Below, piece by piece: positions 23,361 through 30,504 of a stretch of 34,092 nucleotides of DNA. Within the stretch, counting starts at the first letter, position 1. Each line of letters begins with the position of its first letter. The notes under the pieces are model-generated. The model made no database searches and had not been told where the DNA came from. It saw only the letters and a list, made by a program, of their open reading frames with translations. The DNA lies in NCBI GenBank assembly GCA_964604675.1, contig CAZSAT010000079.1:1-34092 (forward strand), in the 5' to 3' direction. The position numbers were made by a program, and so were the translations under genes. The stretch comes from CAZSAT01 sp964604675 (GTDB lineage Bacteria; Myxococcota_A; UBA796; CAJQPC01).

Positions 23361-25492
23361 TGATCACCCAGCGGCAACTTCCGGATCCGCTTCCCGGTCG
23401 CCGCGAAGATCGCGTTGCCCACCGCACCGAGCACGGGCGGCAGCCCCACCTCGCCGATGCCTCCGGGAGGCTCGTCGCTCTCGACGATGTGCACGTCGAC
23501 CGTGGGCGCCGCGGCCAGCTTCAACAGCGGGTACTGGTGGAAGTTGGACACCTGGGCCTGCCCGTCGTCGGCGATGGCCACCTCTTCGTACATCGAGCTC
23601 ACGCCCATCACCGCCGCGCCCATGATCTGGGCCTCCACGGTGTCGGGGTGCACCACGTGGCCGCAGTCGACCGCGCTCGTGACGTGGTGCACGCGCAGCT
23701 GGCCCTCGGTCACCGACACGTCGGCCACGCTGGCCACGATGCTGCCGAAGGACTGGAAGATCGCCACCCCGCGGGACTGGCCCTCGGGCAGCGCCGGGGC
23801 CTTGTCGACCGCCAGGTCGAAGCACGCCAGGAAGCGCGGGTTGTCCTTCATCAAGGTGCGCCGCATCGCGATGGGATCCTGGCCGCCGGCGTGGGCCAGC
23901 TCGTCGAGGAAGCTCTCGCGGAAGAAGCCGTTGTGGCTGCCGTGCACCGAGCGCCACCACCCGATGTGGATGGGCAGCGAGATGCGCGCGTACTGCACCT
24001 CCACGTTCGGGATGGCGTAGGGCGTGTGCGACACGCCGCCGTGGGCGGTCTCGGTGGCCAGCTCCAGGCCCAGCAGGAAGTTCGGTGCGAGGCCCTCCAG
24101 GATGGACTGGCTGGCCAGCACCGCCTGGTAGTCGGTGGGCAGCCCGTCGGTTCCGATCGCCCCGCGGAACCGGACCTTGATGCGCGGCCGGTAGTAGCCG
24201 CGCGCGAACTGCTCCTCGCGGGTCCACGTCAGCTTCACCGGCACCTGCAGGTGCTTGGCGATGGCCGCCGCCTGGTCGGTCCAGTCCCAGAAGCCGCGCC
24301 GGCCGAAGCCGCCCCCGAGCATCGTGGTGTGCACGTTCACGTTCTTCTTGGGCACGCCGCAGATCTGGGCCGTGCGGTTCTTCGTGTAGTCCTGGTTCTG
24401 GGTGGAGGTCCACACGTCGACCGTGTCGCCCTGGATGCGCACGGTGGCGCTCAGGGGCTCGAGGGGCGCGTGGTCCAGGTAGGGCACCTCGTAGGTGGCC
24501 TCCACGGTGGTCTCGCCGACCGTGCCGTGGCTGTCGACCACCTTGCCGCCCCCGGCGATGGCCTCGTCGAGCCGCCGACCGATCTCCGCGTCGTCCAGGC
24601 CCGCGCCGTCGCCGGCGTCCCACTCGACCTCGAGCAGGTCCCGGCCCTTCTTCGCGAGCCAGGTGCTGTCGGCGACCACGGCGATGGCCTCCCAGCCCTC
24701 GATCTGGAACACCGCCACGATGCCGTCGAGCGCCATGGCCTGCTCGGCGTCGAAGCTCACGAGCGTGCCGCCGAAGTGCGGGCACTGGAGCACCGTGGCG
24801 TGCTGCATGCCCTCGACCGAGACGTCGATGCCGAAGAGCGCGCTGCCGTCGACCTTGCTGGGCAGGTCGAGCCGCGCAGGCGAGGTGCCGAGCAGGCGCC
24901 AGTCCTCCTTGGCCTTCCGCGTGGGCTTCTTCGGGGGCTTCATCGTGGCCGCGTCGGCCACCAGCTCGCCGAAGCCGGCCGACTGGTCGCCGCAGATCAC
25001 GCGGCCCGCGTCGGTGGTGCAGCTGGCCTCGTCGACCTTCCAGCGCTTCGCCGCCGCGCTCACCAGCATGGCCCGGGCGGCTGCGCCCGCGTCGTGCAGC
25101 TCGTCCCAGTAGCCGCGCACCGACAGGCTGCCGCCGGTGAGCTGGCCGGAGCCCGGGTAGTCCACGTTCAGGCGGTCGTAGGGCTTGCTGGCCGCGGCGG
25201 ACTCCACGCGCACCTGCTGCCAGTCGCAGTCCAGCTCCTCGGCGAGGATCATCGGCAGCGACGTGAACACGCCCTGGCCCATCTCGCTCGCGCCCATGCG
25301 CAGGGTGACCACGCCGTCGGGGTTGATCTGGATCCAGGCGTTCAGCGCCTCGCCCTGGCCTTCGGCCACCGCACCCAGCACCACCGTGGTGTCGTTGGGC
25401 GGGATCTTCTTGCAGCCGGTCAGGTGGAAGCCGAGCAGCAGGCCGGAGCCGGCGCCGAGGAAGCCGCGGCGCGAGAGGTTCTCGATGCGCAT
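23351..25492 (-). CDS. molybdopterin-binding large subunit of isoquinoline 1-oxidoreductase/aldehyde oxidase type
   Basis: A 713-residue molybdenum hydroxylase catalytic subunit of the IorB group. The N-terminus MRIENLSRRGFLGAGSG has twin arginines (8-9) followed by a hydrophobic run and LTGC (Cys27), so Tat export with possible lipidation is likely. Cofactor-binding landmarks are EMGQGVFTSLPMILAEELD, TMLGGGFGRRGFWDW and GSHNGFF. The catalytic base is Glu681 in GGIGEVGLPP near the C-terminus. The enzyme would hydroxylate or oxidise aldehydes or N-heterocycles with water as oxygen source in the periplasm; the substrate is unknown. The ATG overlaps the stop of the small subunit by one base. Neither a dedicated cytochrome gene nor an XdhC-like maturation gene is nearby. 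Confidence 0.9.
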   Translation of the reverse strand: MRIENLSRRGFLGAGSGLLLGFHLTGCKKIPPNDTTVVLGAVAEGQGEALNAWIQINPDGVVTLRMGASEMGQGVFTSLPMILAEELDCDWQQVRVESAAASKPYDRLNVDYPGSGQLTGGSLSVRGYWDELHDAGAAARAMLVSAAAKRWKVDEASCTTDAGRVICGDQSAGFGELVADAATMKPPKKPTRKAKEDWRLLGTSPARLDLPSKVDGSALFGIDVSVEGMQHATVLQCPHFGGTLVSFDAEQAMALDGIVAVFQIEGWEAIAVVADSTWLAKKGRDLLEVEWDAGDGAGLDDAEIGRRLDEAIAGGGKVVDSHGTVGETTVEATYEVPYLDHAPLEPLSATVRIQGDTVDVWTSTQNQDYTKNRTAQICGVPKKNVNVHTTMLGGGFGRRGFWDWTDQAAAIAKHLQVPVKLTWTREEQFARGYYRPRIKVRFRGAIGTDGLPTDYQAVLASQSILEGLAPNFLLGLELATETAHGGVSHTPYAIPNVEVQYARISLPIHIGWWRSVHGSHNGFFRESFLDELAHAGGQDPIAMRRTLMKDNPRFLACFDLAVDKAPALPEGQSRGVAIFQSFGSIVASVADVSVTEGQLRVHHVTSAVDCGHVVHPDTVEAQIMGAAVMGVSSMYEEVAIADDGQAQVSNFHQYPLLKLAAAPTVDVHIVESDEPPGGIGEVGLPPVLGAVGNAIFAATGKRIRKLPLGDQLA

Positions 25493-25998
25493 CACTCTTC
25501 CCCTTCGCCGTCGGTCTCGCCGGCGTCGTCGAGCTCTTCGGGCACCTCGGGCTCGGGCTCCGGCAGGGTGGCCGCGGCCGCGTGGATGGCGCTGCGGATG
25601 CGCTGGTAGGTCGCGCAGCGGCAGAGGTTGGTCATCCAGGCGTCGATGTCGTCGTCGCTCGGGCGCGGGTTGCGGTCCAAGAGCGCCGCAGCGGCCATCA
25701 GCTGACCCGACTGGCAGTACCCGCACTGGGGCACCTGGTGCTCGAGCCAGGCTTCCTGGACCACGTGGGACAGCGCCTCGATCGTGGTGATCTGGGAGCC
25801 CGCCAACGCGGCCGCTGGGAGCTGGCAGCTCCGCATGGGCTGGCCGTTGAAGTGCACGGTGCAGGCCCCGCACTGACCGATGCCGCAGCCGAAGCGCGTG
25901 CCGGTCATGCCGAGGTGGTCGCGCAGGACCCACAAGAGCGGGGTGTCGGGGGGAACGTCGAGCTTCTGGGCCTCGCCGTTCAGGGTGAACTCGACCAC
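25492..25998 (-). CDS. [2Fe-2S] small subunit of the molybdenum hydroxylase
   Basis: A 168-residue iron-sulfur subunit of the IorA/CoxS type. The plant-ferredoxin-like cluster uses Cys38, Cys43, Cys46 and Cys58 (CGIGQCGAC and MRSC). The second cluster uses Cys92, Cys95, Cys126 and Cys128 (CGYCQSGQ and CRC), the standard arrangement. It passes electrons from the molybdenum site to an acceptor. The acidic C-terminal tail after residue 147, rich in Glu, Asp and Pro, is longer than the family core. It has no signal peptide and would be exported with the Tat-tagged large subunit. The GTG start at 25998 is set by GGAGG at 26004-26008, five bases upstream; its stop overlaps the large-subunit ATG. 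Confidence 0.92.
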   Translation of the reverse strand: MVEFTLNGEAQKLDVPPDTPLLWVLRDHLGMTGTRFGCGIGQCGACTVHFNGQPMRSCQLPAAALAGSQITTIEALSHVVQEAWLEHQVPQCGYCQSGQLMAAAALLDRNPRPSDDDIDAWMTNLCRCATYQRIRSAIHAAAATLPEPEPEVPEELDDAGETDGEGEE

Positions 25999-26061
25999 GT
26001 CGGCCTCCTGTACCGAACCGCTAACCGGAGGCGGGGAGCTGTCGCCGGTATCATCCCTTCG
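25999..26061. promoter_or_regulatory. divergent promoter region
   Basis: These 63 bases separate the oxidoreductase operon (leftward) from the kinase gene (rightward) and must hold both translation starts and probably at least one promoter. The GGAGG at 26004-26008 serves the leftward GTG. I see no confident -35/-10 pair or operator. Confidence 0.45.
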
Positions 26062-28569
26062 ATGGCGCCAACCGTGCTCAGCTGGGACCTCGACGTCCCC
26101 GGTCCGCTCACCCGGGCCTGGGCGCTCTTCGGCGACACCGACCGCTTCAACCGCCTCGCGGGGCTGCCGTACCGCTTCGACGTGAGCCCCGGGGAGAACG
26201 GCCTGGGGGTGGTCGGTCACACGCGCGAGCTGGGCATGTCCCTGAGCTGGGACGAGGTGGCCTTCGACTTCGAGGCCCCCCACCGCTACCGGATCGAGCG
26301 GGTGTTCCGCGGGGGGCTGGTCGCGAAGGTCGAGGTGCACCTCCACCTGGAGGCCGCCGCCGACCGGGTCCGGGTGACCTACCGGATCGAGGCCACCCCC
26401 CGTGCCGCCGTGCTGCGCCCGCTGGTCTGGGCGGCACTCCAGATCGGGTCCAAGCCAAAGCTCCAAGGCGCGCTGAACGCCCTCGCCACCGAGCTCGAGG
26501 GAGTCGCCGTCAGCGCGGAACACCTGCCCGAGGGTCTGCCGGAGGGCTTCCGCGAAGCCTACGGCGCCTGGCTCAGCGTCGCGCTGCCGGAAGACCTCGA
26601 CCGGATGCAGGCCTACCCACTGGCACACCGCTGGGGGCTGCCGGTCCACGAGGTGGTGGAAGGCTTCCTGTGCGCCGCCGACCACGGCTCGGTGGCGCTG
26701 CGCTGGGACCTGCTCTGCCCCGCCTGCCTCGGGGCCGACAACCAGCTCGAGACCCTCGACCTCTCCGCGCGGCTGTTGCACTGCCCCACCTGCAGCCTCG
26801 CCTACAAGACCCATGGCCTGGAGGGCATCGCGGTGAGCTTCCGGGGCGCCGGCAGCGCCGAGGCGAAGCCCTTGTGCGTGGGCAGTCCCGCGCGCACCCC
26901 CCAGGTCCGGGCGCGGGTCGACCTCCCGCCGGGCGGCAGCACGGTCTGGGAGCTGGAGCTGGAACCCGGCGCGTGGCGCCTGCGGGAGGCCACCCGCCTC
27001 GACGCGGTCGCCATCGACGTCGATCGCTCGGGCTTCGACACCCTGGTCGTGCGCGTCGAGGGCTCGCTGGCCCCGGCCCGAGCGGCCTTGCGAGCGGGCC
27101 GCGTGACCCTGGTGCTGGAGAACCGGCGCGACATGCCGGTCCGCCTGGTGCTCGAGCCGCGTGGGGTGTCCGAGGTCCTGACCGCCGGGCGCCTGCTCAC
27201 CACCGAAGCCTGGCGGGAGCGCCTGCCCGCGGGCGCGCTCGCCGATCAGCTCGACCTGCGGCCGGCCGAGGGCACCGTGGTCGCCACCGAGCTGCTCCGG
27301 GATCGGGAGGTGATGGGCTTCGGCTTGAAGGCGTGGGGCCAGCGGCCCTCCCTGCAGGCCCTGAGCATCGGTGAGCGGCTCGTGGTCGCGAGCTTCGGAA
27401 GCGCCGACGATGCGCTGGCGGCCACGCGCATGCTGGAGGGCGTGCCCGAGGTGTGCAGCGCGATGGGGCATGGCCAGGTGCTGATGCTGGTCGCTGGCGA
27501 GCAGCGCGTTCCGCTGGGCGCCGTCGTCGATGCCACGATCGACGCGCTCGGCCACGGCCTCCCCGGTCGCACCACCGCGCTCGGGCCCTCCTTGGCCCAC
27601 GAGGCGTTGGCCGGAGCGCTCGGGCGCGAACAGATCGGCGTGATCGAGGGGCCCACGCTTCGGGGAGCTGCCGACAGCCTGCTCGTGTTCCCCGGTCATG
27701 TTCCGGCTTCCATCCGTCGCAAGGGCGCGCCCACCGAGCCGGTCATCGGCCGCCTGCTCCGGGGGCGCTGGCTGCTGGGGGCCGAGGTCGGGCGCGGGGG
27801 CTACGGCATCGTCTACGCCGCCACCGACCCGACCACCGGCGAGCAGGCGGTGGCGAAGCTGCTGCACGCGGAGCTCGCGCTCGACCCGTTGATCACCCAG
27901 CGCCTCTTCCTGGAGGCCCGCGCCGCTTCCCAGGTGCGCCACCCGCGCCTGCCCGCGCTCTACGACTGGGGGCACACCGACGACGGCCGGGTCTGGCTCC
28001 TGCTCGAGCGCCTGCACGGGCACGAGCTCGACCCGGCGGCCCCGATCACCGCGGCCGAGGTGTGCCGGCTCGCCATGGACGTGCTCGATGCCCTCGGCGC
28101 CCTGCACGCCCTCACCATCGTGCACCGCGACGTCAAGCCGTCGAACCTGTTCGTGGAGAAGGATGGGCGTGTGCGGCTCATCGACCTCGGCATCGCCGCG
28201 CCGCAGGCCGAGCTCGAGCGCCCGGATGGCACCACCGGCACGGTCGTGGGCACCCTCGAGTACATGGCGCCCGAGGTCGCGTCGCAGGAGCCCTACGACC
28301 ACCGCGCCGATCTCTACTCCCTCGGCCTCGTGCTCTACGAGCTGTTGGCGGGCGAGCTTCCCTTCGAGGGGCAGCAGCCCTTCACCATGGCCTTCCTGCG
28401 GGTGAGCAAGCCGATCCCGGCCACGGACGACGTCAGCCGCACCGAGCTCTTGCCGGGCTTGGGGGAGGTCGTGGACCGGGCGCTGGCCCGGGATCCGGCG
28501 CAGCGGTGGCAGACTGCCGAAGCCATGCGCGGTGCCCTGGAGCGGGTGCTGGCCCGCGAGGCCATCTGA
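26062..28569 (+). CDS. Ser/Thr protein kinase with N-terminal SRPBCC, DUF5939 and degenerate cyclase-like region
   Basis: An 835-residue cytoplasmic protein. Residues 1-150 look like a SRPBCC/START ligand-binding fold. Residues about 160-400 resemble DUF5939, normally found before class III adenylate cyclases, with a zinc-ribbon pair CPAC (219-222) and CPTC (241-244). Residues 405-545 resemble a shortened cyclase domain: SIGERLVVASF (435-445) stands where cyclases have TIGDAVMAAF, and MGHGQVLML (468-476) where they have the GxHxG strand. The kinase domain (about 570-830) is complete: GRGGYGIVY (577-585), AVAKLL (Lys599), IVHRDVKPSN (686-695), LIDLGIA (706-712, DLG for DFG) and GTLEYMAPE (730-738). 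No membrane segment is seen. A MoxR gene starts 12 bases later, so the two are likely co-expressed. Kinase activity is well supported; cyclase activity is unlikely. Confidence 0.85.
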   Translation: MAPTVLSWDLDVPGPLTRAWALFGDTDRFNRLAGLPYRFDVSPGENGLGVVGHTRELGMSLSWDEVAFDFEAPHRYRIERVFRGGLVAKVEVHLHLEAAADRVRVTYRIEATPRAAVLRPLVWAALQIGSKPKLQGALNALATELEGVAVSAEHLPEGLPEGFREAYGAWLSVALPEDLDRMQAYPLAHRWGLPVHEVVEGFLCAADHGSVALRWDLLCPACLGADNQLETLDLSARLLHCPTCSLAYKTHGLEGIAVSFRGAGSAEAKPLCVGSPARTPQVRARVDLPPGGSTVWELELEPGAWRLREATRLDAVAIDVDRSGFDTLVVRVEGSLAPARAALRAGRVTLVLENRRDMPVRLVLEPRGVSEVLTAGRLLTTEAWRERLPAGALADQLDLRPAEGTVVATELLRDREVMGFGLKAWGQRPSLQALSIGERLVVASFGSADDALAATRMLEGVPEVCSAMGHGQVLMLVAGEQRVPLGAVVDATIDALGHGLPGRTTALGPSLAHEALAGALGREQIGVIEGPTLRGAADSLLVFPGHVPASIRRKGAPTEPVIGRLLRGRWLLGAEVGRGGYGIVYAATDPTTGEQAVAKLLHAELALDPLITQRLFLEARAASQVRHPRLPALYDWGHTDDGRVWLLLERLHGHELDPAAPITAAEVCRLAMDVLDALGALHALTIVHRDVKPSNLFVEKDGRVRLIDLGIAAPQAELERPDGTTGTVVGTLEYMAPEVASQEPYDHRADLYSLGLVLYELLAGELPFEGQQPFTMAFLRVSKPIPATDDVSRTELLPGLGEVVDRALARDPAQRWQTAEAMRGALERVLAREAI

Positions 28570-28581
28570 CGAGGAGGCGAG

Positions 28582-29523
28582 GTGAAGGACGTCCAGGCCG
28601 CTGGCGACGCGGTGCTCGCCGAGCTCGAGAAGGTGGTGTTCGGCAAGTCGTCCACGCTCCGGCTGATGATCGCGGCCCTGTTCTCCGGTGGCCACGTGCT
28701 CCTGGAGGACGTTCCCGGCACCGCGAAGACCCTCGCGGCCAAGGCGCTGTCCAAGGCGGTCGGCGGGCGCTTCCAGCGGGTGCAGGGCACGCCGGATCTG
28801 CTGCCCGGCGACGTGACCGGCTCGTCGATCTTCGACCCGCGCGACCAGGCCTTCGTCTTCCATCCGGGCCCGGTGTTCGCCAACGTGCTGCTGGCCGACG
28901 AGATCAACCGCGCCACGCCGCGCGCCCAGGCGGCGCTCCTGGAGTGCATGGCGGAGCAGCAGGTGAGCGTCGACGGGCAGACCCGCGTGCTGCCGGCCCC
29001 CTTCTTCGTGCTGGCCACCCAGAACCCGGTCGAGCACGAGGGCACCTTCCCCTTGCCCGAGGCCCAGCTCGACCGCTTCCTGATGCGGCTGTCGTTCGGC
29101 TACCCGTCGCTGGACGCGGAGGCGAAGATGCTGGTGGAGGACCGCGAAGACCCGCTCTCGGTGGTCGACGAGGTGCTCACGCTGGAGGGCCTGGTCACCT
29201 TGCAGCGGCGGGTGCGCGAGGTGCACGCCGCCGACGAGGTGCGGGCCTACGCGGTCCGGCTGGTGGCGGCCACGCGCAAGAGCGACGAGCTGCTGCTCGG
29301 CGGGGGTCCGCGGGCCACCAAGGGGCTCTACCGCTCGGGCCAGGCCTGGGCGGCGCTGGCGGGCCGGGACTGGCTCTCACCCGACGATCTGAAGCGCATG
29401 CTGCCCGCGGTGCTGGGCCACCGGGTCATCCTGGGACCCGACGCCCGCCTGGCCGGCCGCGACGCCGAGGCGGTCGTGGAGAAGGCGGTTCGGTTGGTGC
29501 CGGCGCCCACCGTGAGGCGCTGA
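28582..29523 (+). CDS. MoxR-family AAA+ ATPase
   Basis: A 313-residue MoxR-type AAA+ chaperone. Walker A is EDVPGTAKT (42-50), Walker B NVLLADEINRATP (101-113) and sensor 1 VLATQNPVEHEG, followed by the MoxR signature FPLPEAQLDRF. A helical lid domain fills the C-terminus. MoxR proteins assemble or activate partner proteins, usually together with DUF58/von Willebrand-like proteins. The GTG start has GAGGAGG (28571-28577) four bases upstream. It follows the kinase gene by 12 bases; the DUF58 and DUF4129 genes expected next lie about 1 kb further, beyond an opposite-strand lipoprotein gene. Confidence 0.93.
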   Translation: MKDVQAAGDAVLAELEKVVFGKSSTLRLMIAALFSGGHVLLEDVPGTAKTLAAKALSKAVGGRFQRVQGTPDLLPGDVTGSSIFDPRDQAFVFHPGPVFANVLLADEINRATPRAQAALLECMAEQQVSVDGQTRVLPAPFFVLATQNPVEHEGTFPLPEAQLDRFLMRLSFGYPSLDAEAKMLVEDREDPLSVVDEVLTLEGLVTLQRRVREVHAADEVRAYAVRLVAATRKSDELLLGGGPRATKGLYRSGQAWAALAGRDWLSPDDLKRMLPAVLGHRVILGPDARLAGRDAEAVVEKAVRLVPAPTVRR

Positions 29524-29531
29524 GGCAGCGT

Positions 29532-29556
29532 CCGGCCGCTCAGGCTCGACGGCCGG
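29532..29556. terminator. hairpin between convergent genes
   Basis: CCGGCCG (29532-29538) and CGGCCGG (29550-29556) form a perfect 7-bp GC stem with an 11-base loop, placed between the stops of the MoxR and lipoprotein genes. There is no clear T-run after it on either strand, so bidirectional termination is plausible but not certain. Confidence 0.5.
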
Positions 29557-29562
29557 CGCTCC

Positions 29563-30378
29563 TCACCAGAGCACGGGGTTGGTGGTCGCTCCGTACCAGG
29601 CGCCCGGCACGGTCTCGGTCCGCAGCACCGCGCCGCTGCCGCTGTCGAGCACGTAGGCCTTGCCCGTGGCCGCGAAGGCCCAGAGCTCGCCGTCGGCGTA
29701 GCCCAGCCCCCACAGCGACGCCGCCGAGGTGCTGCCGAGCTCGGTGGCGTTCCCGTTGGCGGGGTCGACGCGCACCAGGCTGTCGCTGCTCCACCCCGAC
29801 ACGCTCCAGTACAAGTAGCCGTCCGGGAGTCCGACGATGTCGCCGCTGGAGGTGTAGCTCGTGTTGGCGAGCGGGCTGGCGGCGCCGGTGCCCGTGTCCA
29901 CGCTCAGCACGGTCGAGCCGGCCACGCCCACGAGGGTGCCGTCGCTCACGAAGGCCAGGCCGTTGCAGTCGCTGACCCCGAGCCGGCCGACCTCGGTGAC
30001 CGCGGCGCTCGTCGCGTCGATGGCGTAGAGGGTGTCGAAGGACACGCCGTACATGCGACCCGACAGGTCGATGGCGATGTCGGTCATGTCGGTGATCCAG
30101 GTGCCGCCCTGGCGGAACTCGCCGATCAGGCTGGCCGACACCCCCACGGGGTCGAAGCTGTAGAGCATCGACCCGGTGTTCAGGTACACCGGCTCGGTGG
30201 CGGCGCCGGTGTCGGGCTCCTCGGGCGGGCCCTGGTCGGCCGAGTCGCCGCCGGAGTCCACCGGGGGCGCCGTCTCCTCGGGGGTGGCCGAGTCCGCCGG
30301 TCGACCCGTGTCGTCGCCGGTCACGTCGTCGTCGCGCTTGAGGTCGTAGTCGCTGCAAGCCAGCCAGCACCAGAGCAC
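29563..30378 (-). CDS. lipoprotein with beta-propeller-like repeats
   Basis: A 271-residue lipoprotein from a GTG start, MLWCWLACS (lipid Cys8), with GAGGAG five bases upstream. An acidic Asp/Glu/Pro/Thr linker runs to about residue 62. The rest is a series of beta-strand units of the type seen in surface propellers (YAIDATSAAVTEVGRL, TVLSVDTGTGAASPL, RVDPANGNATELGS), each reading a value followed by a source residue pattern. No enzyme motif is seen. It probably binds a ligand or partner on the cell surface. It sits on the opposite strand inside the MoxR-DUF58 interval, a position that looks like a later insertion. Function unknown. Confidence 0.75.
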   Translation of the reverse strand: MLWCWLACSDYDLKRDDDVTGDDTGRPADSATPEETAPPVDSGGDSADQGPPEEPDTGAATEPVYLNTGSMLYSFDPVGVSASLIGEFRQGGTWITDMTDIAIDLSGRMYGVSFDTLYAIDATSAAVTEVGRLGVSDCNGLAFVSDGTLVGVAGSTVLSVDTGTGAASPLANTSYTSSGDIVGLPDGYLYWSVSGWSSDSLVRVDPANGNATELGSTSAASLWGLGYADGELWAFAATGKAYVLDSGSGAVLRTETVPGAWYGATTNPVLW

Positions 30379-30504
30379 GGCGTCTCCTCGAGAGGGTGCA
30401 GCGTAGCGGCTGGTCCCGCGGGTGTCAGGGGGCTGTCACCGGTGTGACGCCGGCACGGTGTCCAGCCCCGGTCCACCGGTGCGGACCGGTAGACTCGAGC
30501 TCCG
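30379..30504. promoter_or_regulatory. divergent promoter region with two operator-like palindromes
   Basis: The 126 bases between the lipoprotein (leftward) and DUF58 (rightward) starts hold GTCAC-CGGT-GTGAC (30435-30448) and GGTCC with GGACC (30470-30474 and 30483-30487, eight bases apart). Both are symmetrical in the way repressor sites are, but I cannot name a regulator. Confidence 0.4.

Noticed and set aside
25999..29226. An upstream extension of the iron-sulfur subunit frame through the kinase and MoxR genes.
   Set aside because: It runs antisense to two genes with complete motifs. The GTG at 25998 with GGAGG five bases upstream gives a normal-length subunit.
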